Positions 15,591 through 21,975 of a stretch of 43,308 nt of DNA are shown piece after piece. The notes under the pieces were generated by a model, which worked only from the letters and a program-made list of their open reading frames with translations, was not told where the DNA came from and did not search any database. The stretch's first letter is position 1. Each line of letters starts with the position of its first letter. The translations under genes and the position numbers were made by a program. Where the stretch lies: assembly GCA_016287565.1 (NCBI GenBank), contig JAEFAM010000015.1, positions 1 to 43,308 on the forward strand, in the 5' to 3' direction. The stretch is from Clostridia bacterium. Its GTDB lineage: Bacteria; Bacillota; Clostridia; UBA1212; UBA1255.

Positions 15591-16778
15591 TCAAAGTATA
15601 AAATCTGTTTTTCCCGAAACGAGATCTCTCCAGACAGGGGAGAAGCTCCTCAGGTATTCAACTACGCTTTTAACCGAAGCCACGATGTAGTCCGCTTCCT
15701 CGTCGCCGATGCTCTCGTCAATAGTCAGCCTAAGCGATCCGTGGGCAACGTCGTGGACTCTCCCGATGGCCAGCAGCGCGTGGCTGGGGTCAAGCGATCC
15801 TGACGTACACGCGGAGCCGGAGGAGGCGGAGATGCCCTTGTCGTCCAGTAGCAGGAGCAGCGATTCTCCCTCGATGCCCTCGAAACAGAAGCTGATATTG
15901 CCGGGAAGCCTGCGCGTCCGGTCTCCGTTCAGCGCCGAGTGCGGGATCTCCGAAAGGCCTTCGATGATCTTGTCCCGCATCCGTATGATCGAGGGGTTGA
16001 TCCTGTCGATGGACGACGCTGCCTCCTCGAAAGCCGCGGCCATCGCCACGATGCCCGGAACGTTCTCTGTGCCTGCCCGCCTGCCTCTTTCCTGGGCGCC
16101 GCCCTCAATAAGCACGCAGGGCTTTATGCCTTTTCTCACGTACAGGAAACCGGTGCCCTTGGGGCCTCTGAATTTGTGGGCCGACGCAGAAAGCATATCC
16201 ACGTTCAGTTCTTTTACGTTGACCGGCAGGTGTCCCGCCGCCTGTACCGCGTCTGTATGGAAGAGGACTCCGCGGCTCCGGCAGATCCGTCCGATCTCGG
16301 CAACGGGCTGGATCGTGCCTATTTCGTTGTTTGCGAACATGACGGTCACCAGGCAGGTGTCCTCACGTATCGCCGCGTCGATATCCGCTGCGTTGACGAT
16401 CCCGTTTTCGCCTGCGTCAACGTAGGTCACATCGAAGCCGTTTTTCTCCAGCTTTTTCAGCGTATGCAGCACCGCGTGGTGCTCGATCGTGTCGGAAACT
16501 ATATGCTTTTTGCCCGTTTTTTCACCGAGCCGGGCGGCGGTCAATATGGCCTGGTTGTCCGATTCCGAGCCGCCGGAGGTGAATATGATCTCCCAGGGCT
16601 CGGCGCCGATACATCGGCCGATCTGTGATCTGGCTTTTTCGATGGCTTCTCTGGCCTTCTGGCCTTCTGAGTACAGACTGGACGGATTGCCGAAATAATC
16701 GGTGATATATGGCATCATGGCGTCGATGGCCGTCTGGCTCATTTTTGTCGTTGCCGCGTTGTCCGCGTAGATCTTCAT
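15591..16778 (-). CDS. nifS: Cysteine desulfurase NifS/IscS
   Basis: PLP enzyme that takes sulfur from cysteine as a persulfide for Fe-S and other sulfur cofactors. It has 395 residues. Motifs: YADNAATTKMS at the N-terminus, TSGGSESDNQA, the histidine pair in TIEHHAVLHT, HTDAVQAAGH, the PLP lysine in SAHKFRGPKGTGFLYVRKG, and the catalytic cysteine loop SSGSACTSGSLDPSHAL. This is the group I (NifS/IscS) active-site loop. It is first in the operon with iscU and metY, transcribed divergently from the Rrf2-family regulator, with an inverted repeat on its -35 box. Confidence 0.96.
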   Translation of the reverse strand: MKIYADNAATTKMSQTAIDAMMPYITDYFGNPSSLYSEGQKAREAIEKARSQIGRCIGAEPWEIIFTSGGSESDNQAILTAARLGEKTGKKHIVSDTIEHHAVLHTLKKLEKNGFDVTYVDAGENGIVNAADIDAAIREDTCLVTVMFANNEIGTIQPVAEIGRICRSRGVLFHTDAVQAAGHLPVNVKELNVDMLSASAHKFRGPKGTGFLYVRKGIKPCVLIEGGAQERGRRAGTENVPGIVAMAAAFEEAASSIDRINPSIIRMRDKIIEGLSEIPHSALNGDRTRRLPGNISFCFEGIEGESLLLLLDDKGISASSGSACTSGSLDPSHALLAIGRVHDVAHGSLRLTIDESIGDEEADYIVASVKSVVEYLRSFSPVWRDLVSGKTDFIL

Positions 16779-16813
16779 TGAACTGCCTCCCCGAAATTGG
16801 TTGGTTCCACGCT

Positions 16814-16842
16814 ATTATAGCGATAAACGCCTACTGCGTCAA
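16814..16842 (-). promoter_or_regulatory. Promoter of nifS-iscU-metY
   Basis: On the minus strand TTGACG (16842-16837), a 17-bp spacer and TATAAT (16819-16814). The -10 lies inside the perfect palindrome CGCTATTATAGCG (16810-16822). Confidence 0.85.
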
Positions 16843-16850
16843 TAGGTGTT
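16826..16850. promoter_or_regulatory. Candidate Rrf2/IscR operator over the nifS -35 box
   Basis: Near-perfect inverted repeat with arms AACGCCTA (16826-16833) and TAGGTGTT (16843-16850), spaced by 9 bases and covering the nifS -35 hexamer completely. One arm mismatch. A related GCCTAC half-site also occurs in the iscR promoter. Binding by the neighbouring regulator is inference. Confidence 0.55.
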
Positions 16851-16909
16851 TAAAAATGTTTTTTCGGAGCCGGACAAAAAACGGCAGAAAAGTATCGGCG
16901 GTTGACCGC

Positions 16910-16939
16910 TTGAATTGCCTACCGACGGGGTAGTATAAT
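16910..16939 (+). promoter_or_regulatory. Promoter of the IscR-like gene with overlapping inverted repeat
   Basis: TTGAAT at 16910-16915, an 18-bp spacer and TATAAT at 16934-16939. Between the boxes lies CTACC (16919-16923) and GGTAG (16929-16933), an inverted repeat that a repressor could use for autoregulation. Confidence 0.7.
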
Positions 16940-16968
16940 ACCGGCTGCAGGAGCGGAGGTGTTGAACG

Positions 16969-17367
16969 TTGATCTCTACAAGAGGAAGATATGCGTTGCG
17001 GGTGATGATCGACCTGGCCGAAAACGACAAAAACGGACCGGTGTCTCTCAGCGATATTGCCCTTCGGCAGGAGATATCCAAAAAGTACCTGGAGACCATC
17101 GTCCGCGACCTCGTAAAAAACGGGCTGGTCAACAGTTCCAGCGGCAGGACCGGCGGATACGTGCTTTCGAGGGCTCCGGAAGATTATCCGGTAGGGGAGA
17201 TACTGGAGAAGACCGAAGGACCGATGCCTGTGGTCGCCTGCCTGGCGGAAAATTCGGAGGCCTGCCCGAGGGCGGCACAGTGCAGGACGCTGCCTCTCTG
17301 GAGCGAATACGAAAAATTGACACACGATTTTTTCTATTCAAAAAAGCTGAGCGACCTGCTGCATTGA
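16969..17367 (+). CDS. iscR: Rrf2-family transcriptional regulator, IscR-like
   Basis: Winged-helix regulator of 132 residues. The N-terminal MISTRGRYALRVMIDLA and the recognition region ISKKYLETIVRDLVKNGLVNSSSGRTGGY are typical of Rrf2/IscR/CymR. Cys91, Cys99 and Cys105 form a three-cysteine set like the [2Fe-2S] ligands of IscR, which argues for Fe-S sensing and against CymR, the cysteine-free Bacillus relative. The start is TTG 16969, with GGAGGTG at 16955-16961, 8 bases upstream. It is divergent from nifS-iscU-metY and probably controls it. The IscR role is inferred from cysteines and neighbours. Confidence 0.88.
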   Translation: MISTRGRYALRVMIDLAENDKNGPVSLSDIALRQEISKKYLETIVRDLVKNGLVNSSSGRTGGYVLSRAPEDYPVGEILEKTEGPMPVVACLAENSEACPRAAQCRTLPLWSEYEKLTHDFFYSKKLSDLLH

Positions 17368-17424
17368 CCGTACATACGAAAAACAGCGATAACGGATCGA
17401 CGATAAAACGTCCGAAACAAACGG

Positions 17425-17453
17425 TTCAAAATAATTGACCGAAGGTATATAAT
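17425..17453 (+). promoter_or_regulatory. Promoter of the Mrp ATPase gene
   Basis: TTCAAA at 17425-17430, a 17-bp spacer and TATAAT at 17448-17453. A TTGACC at 17435 is only 7 bases from the -10 and cannot serve as -35. Confidence 0.6.
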
Positions 17454-17460
17454 ACAAAGA

Positions 17461-17478
17461 GCGCGTTACGTAGCGCGC
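17461..17478 (+). other. Hairpin at the start of the mrp leader
   Basis: GCGCG (17461-17465) pairs with CGCGC (17474-17478) around an 8-base loop containing TACGTA. It falls at or just after the predicted transcription start, so it may stabilise the mRNA 5' end or be a protein-binding site. A second possible stem (CGGTC with GACCG) follows in the same leader. Confidence 0.4.
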
Positions 17479-17533
17479 CGGTCGGAACTGATGATGACCG
17501 TAAGAAGAACAGAGAACAGGAGAAAAATTAATT

Positions 17534-18358
17534 ATGAGCGAATGTACACATGACTGTTCGTCCTGCGGAGAGAACTGCCCTTCCAGGAACGCCCCTCAGG
17601 ATATGCACGAGTCTCTTAACGAATACAGCAGGGTCGGAAAAGTGATCGCCGTCGTCAGCGGAAAAGGCGGAGTGGGGAAGTCCCTCGTCACGTCGCTGCT
17701 GGCCGTAGGTATGCGGCGCAGAGGATACAAGACCGCCATACTTGACGCGGACGTGACCGGGCCGTCGATCCCCGAAGCCTTCGGGCTCCACGAGAAAGCC
17801 AGCGGCAGCAGCGCCGGGATATTGCCCGTGAAGACGAAGACCGGAATAGACGTGATGTCCCTCAATCTGCTGCTTGAAGACGAGACCGATCCCGTCGTAT
17901 GGCGCGGACCTATAATCGCAGGCACGGTCAAGCAGTTCTGGACCGACGTGATGTGGGCAGACGTGGACTATATGTTCGTGGATATGCCTCCCGGAACAGG
18001 CGACGTCCCTCTGACCGTGTTCCAGTCACTCCCCGTTGACGGTATCGTGGTGGTGACGAGCCCCCAGGACCTGGTGTCCATGATCGTGGGCAAGGCCGTT
18101 AAAATGGCCGGATTGATGAACATACCCGTGCTGGCGCTGGTGGAAAACATGAGCTACGCTATCTGCCCCGACTGCGGCCGCAAAATAGAAATATTCGGCA
18201 AGAGCAGGATAGACGAGACCGCAGAAAAATTCGGCGTCGACACTACTGCCTGCGTGCCTATGGACCCCAAGCTTTCCGCCGCGGTGGACAAGGGCATGAT
18301 CGAGCTCTTCGAGGGAGACTGGCTCTCGAAGATAGAAGAAAAGATCGAGAAGATCTGA
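17534..18358 (+). CDS. mrp: Mrp/NBP35-family P-loop ATPase (Fe-S cluster carrier)
   Basis: Soluble ParA/MinD-related ATPase that binds and transfers Fe-S clusters to apoproteins. In 274 residues, the N-terminal cysteine cluster Cys4, Cys8, Cys11 and Cys15 resembles that of NBP35 proteins; the deviant Walker A VVSGKGGVGKS follows at about 37-47; then DADVTGPSIPEAFGL, the VDMPPGTGDVPLTVFQSLP block, and a C-terminal CPDCG pair for bridging cluster binding. Its place after the IscR-like gene supports a role in Fe-S maturation. The leader is about 75 bases with an AGGAG site. Confidence 0.93.
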   Translation: MSECTHDCSSCGENCPSRNAPQDMHESLNEYSRVGKVIAVVSGKGGVGKSLVTSLLAVGMRRRGYKTAILDADVTGPSIPEAFGLHEKASGSSAGILPVKTKTGIDVMSLNLLLEDETDPVVWRGPIIAGTVKQFWTDVMWADVDYMFVDMPPGTGDVPLTVFQSLPVDGIVVVTSPQDLVSMIVGKAVKMAGLMNIPVLALVENMSYAICPDCGRKIEIFGKSRIDETAEKFGVDTTACVPMDPKLSAAVDKGMIELFEGDWLSKIEEKIEKI

Positions 18359-18385
18359 GGGCAATACCGGTTTCGGTTAAATAGA

Positions 18386-19141
18386 TCAGATACCTCCGCC
18401 GTCGACGTCCAGTACCGCTCCGGTGACGTAGGACGACTGATCGGAGGCAAGATAATAAACGGCCCGGGCAACTTCTTCGGGAGTTCCCAGACGGCAAAGC
18501 GGCGCTGCGTCTGCCAGCGCCTTTTTTGTTTCCTCGTCCAGATGGGCGTTCATGCGGGTGTCGATAACGCCGGGGGCCACGCAGTTGACACGGATGCCGG
18601 CGGGACCGACTTCTTTCGCTAGGGCTTTCGTGAAACTGATCACGGCGCCTTTCGACGCGCTGTAGGCAACTTCGCAGGAGCCGCCGATCCGCCCCCAGAT
18701 GGAGGAGACGTTGACGATGACGCCGCTGTGGCGCCGGATCATATGAGGGAGCGCTTCGCGGCACATATTGAAAGTGCCGCCGATATTGACGTCCATGACC
18801 GCCCGGAATTCTTCCGGTGACGTCTCTGTAATGAGCTTCTGGGGAAGGGCGAGCCCCGCGTTGTTCACCAGGACGTCGGGAGCTCCGAAACGTGAAAGGC
18901 AGGCCTCCACCAGCGCTCCGGCGCCCGCAGGCCGGGAGAGGTCCGCTTTTTTAGAAACGGCGCTGAAGCCGCTTGCCCGCAGTTTTTTCACGAGTTCCCG
19001 GGCCTCCGGGGCCGAAGAATTGTATCCTATCACCACGTTGTATCCCTTTTCGGCAAACAGCTCCGAACAGGCTCTTCCGATGCCTGTGGCGCCGCCGGTG
19101 ATTATTACGTTAAGTTTTTCGTTGCGATCCGAACCGTCCAT
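18386..19141 (-). CDS. SDR-family oxidoreductase (FabG-like)
   Basis: Classical short-chain dehydrogenase/reductase of 251 residues with a Rossmann fold. The cofactor loop is ITGGATGIG (about 14-22), the structural motif is NNAG, and the catalytic Ser, Tyr and Lys appear in VSSIWG and YSASK. The fold closes with the usual VNCVAPGVIDTRM and GAVLDVDGG. This layout fits 3-oxoacyl-ACP reductase, but FabG cannot be told from other SDRs without a fatty-acid context. It starts 4 bases after the DD-carboxypeptidase stop, so it is third in that operon. Substrate unknown. Confidence 0.85.
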   Translation of the reverse strand: MDGSDRNEKLNVIITGGATGIGRACSELFAEKGYNVVIGYNSSAPEARELVKKLRASGFSAVSKKADLSRPAGAGALVEACLSRFGAPDVLVNNAGLALPQKLITETSPEEFRAVMDVNIGGTFNMCREALPHMIRRHSGVIVNVSSIWGRIGGSCEVAYSASKGAVISFTKALAKEVGPAGIRVNCVAPGVIDTRMNAHLDEETKKALADAAPLCRLGTPEEVARAVYYLASDQSSYVTGAVLDVDGGGI

Positions 19142-19144
19142 TTT

Positions 19145-20224
19145 TCAGGCCTCTTTCTGCAGCGCGCCGTATACGGTCTGCGCGTCAATAAAATGATACT
19201 TTTCAGTTTTGGTATTGCCGTCGTTGCCCGCGGTGACGAGCACGTATCTGTGGCCGTTGTACGAGGCGTACGTTACGAGACAGAGACCCGCCTGCCTGGT
19301 GTAGCCGGTCTTGCCGCCCCTGACCTCGACCTTGCCCAGATCGCAGGAGCCAAGGCCCGTGAACACGGTGCTTATGATGTTGAACGTGTATTGATGCGCA
19401 GGCTCAACTTTCGCAGCGTAGGTTTCGAGCCCGAAGAAATACGCGAAAAGCTCGTTTTTAATGGCGTGCTCCGTCAATTTTTCCAGGTCGCTCACCGTGG
19501 TGTAGTGGCCGTCGTCGTGAAGCCCGGTGCACGTCACGAAATGAGTGTTTGCCATCCCCAGCTCCTGCGCTTTTTTATTCATCAGCTCGACGAAACCCGC
19601 TTCGCTGCCCGCGATCTCGATCGCCGCCGTAAAGCTGCAATCCGCGCCGGAAGCCATAAGGATACCCGCGATTATGCCATTTTTATCCGTAGTCTCGCCG
19701 CGGCTGAAACCGGAAGTGGAGGCCCCGAGGCTGTCCGCCAGGTCCATGACTTCCTGAGTGATCGTATAGTCTTTGTCGCCGGGCAGGAGCTCCGCGGCCA
19801 GAAGTCCGGTCATGATCTTGGTCAGTGACGCAGGGAAGATCCTTTCCTCCGGGGAAAGGGAGTAGAGTACGGCGCCGGTATCGATATCTTTCAATATCAC
19901 GTTCCTGCTGTAGAGGAGTTCCGGGTCAAGGTCGAGCTTTTTTACGCCTTCCGTTGACGTCTGCGGGCCGTGCCCGTCTGTGGCGGAGGGCTCCCCGGTC
20001 AACGACGGATTTTGAGGCGTCTCCTGCGGCTCGGCCGTGCTGTCCGAACCGTGGGTATTGACCGGCGTCACCACTATAAACCCGGCTCCGGTCGGGTCGG
20101 TTAGGGCAGTGGGATCGGAACTGCCGCTTCGGGCTGAACAGGACGCCAATGAGGACACCGACAGCGATGCTGCGGCGATCAAGGCAATCAAAAGTATTAT
20201 TTTACGGGTCCTTTTTTTGCTCAT
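19145..20224 (-). CDS. D-alanyl-D-alanine carboxypeptidase (DacF-like, S11), probable lipoprotein
   Basis: Low-molecular-mass penicillin-binding protein that trims the terminal D-Ala from peptidoglycan stems outside the cell. It has 359 residues. A lipobox-like LASC at about residues 26-29 suggests lipid anchoring; a Ser/Thr/Pro-rich linker follows to about residue 92. Catalytic motifs are SLTK (in FPASLTKIMTG), then SGAD where the family normally has SxN (often SGND or SAND), then KTGYT. The Asn of motif 2 therefore appears to be Ala. The ATG overlaps the TAA of the upstream gene (TAATG), so the two are translationally coupled. The truncated C-terminus lacks the PBP5 C-terminal domain. Confidence 0.88.
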   Translation of the reverse strand: MSKKRTRKIILLIALIAAASLSVSSLASCSARSGSSDPTALTDPTGAGFIVVTPVNTHGSDSTAEPQETPQNPSLTGEPSATDGHGPQTSTEGVKKLDLDPELLYSRNVILKDIDTGAVLYSLSPEERIFPASLTKIMTGLLAAELLPGDKDYTITQEVMDLADSLGASTSGFSRGETTDKNGIIAGILMASGADCSFTAAIEIAGSEAGFVELMNKKAQELGMANTHFVTCTGLHDDGHYTTVSDLEKLTEHAIKNELFAYFFGLETYAAKVEPAHQYTFNIISTVFTGLGSCDLGKVEVRGGKTGYTRQAGLCLVTYASYNGHRYVLVTAGNDGNTKTEKYHFIDAQTVYGALQKEA

Positions 20225-21204
20225 TATCCGCGCTTCTTCTTTTTGCCCGCAACTATCACAGCCGCGATGATACCTGCCGCCGCCAATACGCCGATGACTA
20301 TGCCCGCGATCACGCCGGGATTGACGCCCGCGTTTTTCTTTTCGTTTTCATTGCCGTTATCGCCTTCGGAAGCGTTTCCGGTGGCTTCGGCAGGTACCGC
20401 GCCCGTGGCAGTTTCAGCGGGGTCCGGAGCCTCTGTAGGATCCTCAGGTATACCGGTCTGTTCCGGCTCGGGTTCCTCGGTAGGAGCCTCGGTCGCCGGG
20501 CTCTGGGCGCTGTTTACATATATAGCCGAATTCTTTATCTGAATGCCTTTAAATCCGCCTGTGAATCCGTTGCATTGGGCGAAATCCATGCAGAGCACCA
20601 GATCTCCGAACAGGTCGTCGCTGAGGGAGGAAGGGGAGACGGTGATGGGATCGGATTCGAACACGGTCCAGTCGTCTGTGACGGTGATGACGGTGGGACT
20701 CAATATAGACATGACGTTGCCGCCGAAGTCGGTCTTAAAGATCAGGTCGCTTTCTCCCAGCGCTTCATCGTAAAGAGTCATCCAGTCGCTGCCCTGACCG
20801 TCCCAGTTCTCGAGCTCTTCTACAGGGTAGGCGTAACTGTTGTTGCGGGGATCGACGCCGCGGAACAGGAAGCCGATATTGGCCGAATCGGCGCTGCCGG
20901 TGAACACGCCGCGAAGCTCTATATGGAAATAGAATTCGACGGATTCGTTGCCCTCCGCAATCTTTTTAAGGTCTTCAAAGACGCTCAGCTGGGGAGAAAA
21001 CCAGGTGGCTTCGGGGATCTGGGGAACGTACGTAGTGACGGTGGCGCCGTCTTCCTCTTTTTCGGTCAACTGGCCGGGGAAGAAGGTGGCGTTCCATTTA
21101 TGTGTGAGATGATTTGCTTCTCCGGTCTCGTCGGCGAAACAGGGGACAACGAACGTAACGGCCGTCAGCAGTACTGAAAGCACGACAGCGATGAACTTTT
21201 TCAT
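20224..21204 (-). CDS. Secreted protein with C-terminal membrane anchor, function unknown
   Basis: I do not recognise this family. The 326 residues show a clear signal peptide (about 1-24, ending CFA), a probably beta-rich ectodomain (about 25-230) with many aromatic and acidic residues, a Thr/Glu/Pro-rich linker (about 232-293) and a C-terminal membrane helix (about 296-320) followed by KKKKRG. This is the layout of a surface protein held to the membrane; no LPxTG sortase motif is present. The ectodomain could be carbohydrate-binding, but that is a guess. It is first in an operon with the DD-carboxypeptidase (TAATG overlap) and SDR genes. AAGGAGG precedes the start. Confidence 0.75.
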   Translation of the reverse strand: MKKFIAVVLSVLLTAVTFVVPCFADETGEANHLTHKWNATFFPGQLTEKEEDGATVTTYVPQIPEATWFSPQLSVFEDLKKIAEGNESVEFYFHIELRGVFTGSADSANIGFLFRGVDPRNNSYAYPVEELENWDGQGSDWMTLYDEALGESDLIFKTDFGGNVMSILSPTVITVTDDWTVFESDPITVSPSSLSDDLFGDLVLCMDFAQCNGFTGGFKGIQIKNSAIYVNSAQSPATEAPTEEPEPEQTGIPEDPTEAPDPAETATGAVPAEATGNASEGDNGNENEKKNAGVNPGVIAGIVIGVLAAAGIIAAVIVAGKKKKRG

Positions 21205-21255
21205 GAAATCCTCCTTGAAAAAGCGGGAAATGTGGGGGACCGCTTCGCTGAGGTC

Positions 21256-21284
21256 ATTTTACCAAATCCGGGCTCCGTTTACAA
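21256..21284 (-). promoter_or_regulatory. Promoter of the anchored protein / DD-carboxypeptidase operon
   Basis: On the minus strand TTGTAA (21284-21279), a 17-bp spacer and TAAAAT (21261-21256), about 50 bases before the start codon. Confidence 0.6.
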
Positions 21285-21313
21285 CTGCGTAAAGGAGCGC
21301 TTCAGGGCCGATA

Positions 21314-21351
21314 ACAGAAAAACAAAAAGCTCCCGGGTCACAGGAGCTTTT
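21314..21351 (-). terminator. Rho-independent terminator of ssrA
   Basis: AAAAGCTCC (21325-21333) pairs with GGAGCTTTT (21343-21351) around a 9-base loop; on the minus strand the stem is followed by a T-rich tract (TTTTGTTTTT). It lies 12 bases past the tmRNA 3' end. Confidence 0.85.
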
Positions 21352-21363
21352 CATTATTCGCTA

Positions 21364-21740
21364 TGGAGATGAGGGGAATCGGACCCCTGTCCGGAATCTT
21401 ATCATCACCGGCTTCTACAGGCTTAGACTGCCATAACAAATTCCCTTCAACCGACCGCGGCAGTCAGTGTCAAGTATCCGGTAGCTTCATAAGTGCCGCG
21501 CCGGCTCAAAGCTTTGCCGGTGCCGTTCTCCGATTTGACCTGCATACGGACAGGGCCGGAATTTTGACGCCGCTTGCTCCCGGACCGGCAGCCGGAAGGG
21601 CGACGGACTGCCGTCAGGCAGCCTGGAGTGCTAAATTATCGTTAGCGTTTAATTTTAGATTCCCGCTTTTTAAAGAGGCCAACGGGCACCTCTGCCTGCG
21701 ACCGACGCGTCAAAAACCCCGTCGAAACCGGTACATCCCC
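21364..21740 (-). ncRNA. ssrA: Transfer-messenger RNA (tmRNA)
   Basis: One-piece tmRNA of 377 bases that rescues stalled ribosomes and tags the unfinished protein for proteolysis. The 5' end GGGGATGTACCGG pairs with the 3' end CATCTCCA to form the acceptor stem, and CCA is encoded (21366-21364). The T-arm GGGGTCCGATTCCCC region is at 21369-21387. The tag reading frame runs 21646-21614 and encodes ANDNLALQAA followed by TGA, giving (A)ANDNLALQAA with the tmRNA-borne alanine. The segment just before the resume codon is AT-rich, as usual. No permutation is seen. smpB is not in the window. Confidence 0.95.
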
Positions 21741-21788
21741 ATGATATACCGCGCTTGCCCGGAAGGCGAAACGCCGTCACGCCGAGAG

Positions 21789-21817
21789 ATTATCGCACAT
21801 CTGTACGGAAAAATCAA
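21789..21817 (-). promoter_or_regulatory. Likely promoter of ssrA
   Basis: On the minus strand TTGATT (21817-21812), a 17-bp spacer and GATAAT (21794-21789). This gives a precursor leader of about 40 bases that RNase P would remove. Confidence 0.5.
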
Positions 21818-21870
21818 CTTCTTTGCCGCCCACGGCCCGCATCAAGCCCCGATCTCCAAAAATTAAATGA

Positions 21871-21889
21871 AATATTTTTGAAAAATATT
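21871..21889. promoter_or_regulatory. Perfect AT-rich palindrome upstream of the argC promoter
   Basis: AATATTTTTGAAAAATATT is a perfect inverted repeat (two 9-base arms around one G), 10 bases before the argC -35 box. It could be a second ArgR site or another operator; it lacks a loop and so is unlikely to be a terminator. Confidence 0.5.
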
Positions 21890-21899
21890 CACAAAACTA

Positions 21900-21928
21900 T
21901 TGACATTAACTGAATAACGGAGCATAAT
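21900..21928 (+). promoter_or_regulatory. Promoter of the arg operon
   Basis: TTGACA at 21900-21905, a 17-bp spacer and CATAAT at 21923-21928. Confidence 0.8.
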
Positions 21929-21931
21929 ATC

Positions 21932-21949
21932 CGCATATTTATTCATGCG
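21932..21949. promoter_or_regulatory. ARG-box-like ArgR operator
   Basis: CGCATATTTATTCATGCG overlaps the expected transcription start of argC. Read on the minus strand, CATGAATAAATATGCG matches the Bacillus ARG box core (CATGAATAAAAATTCA) at 13 of 16 positions. Position and match together support arginine repression; the argR gene is not in the window. Confidence 0.65.
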
Positions 21950-21975
21950 TTTCCGGAAAGGCGGTGTTTGAAGGC

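Noticed and set aside
17435-17453. TTGACC plus TATAAT as the mrp promoter
   Set aside because: The spacing is only 7 bases; TTCAAA at 17425 gives the proper 17-base spacing.
21363-21866. Plus-strand open frame of 167 codons across the tmRNA region
   Set aside because: The region is a complete tmRNA on the opposite strand, with tag frame, acceptor stem and terminator; the frame is accidental.
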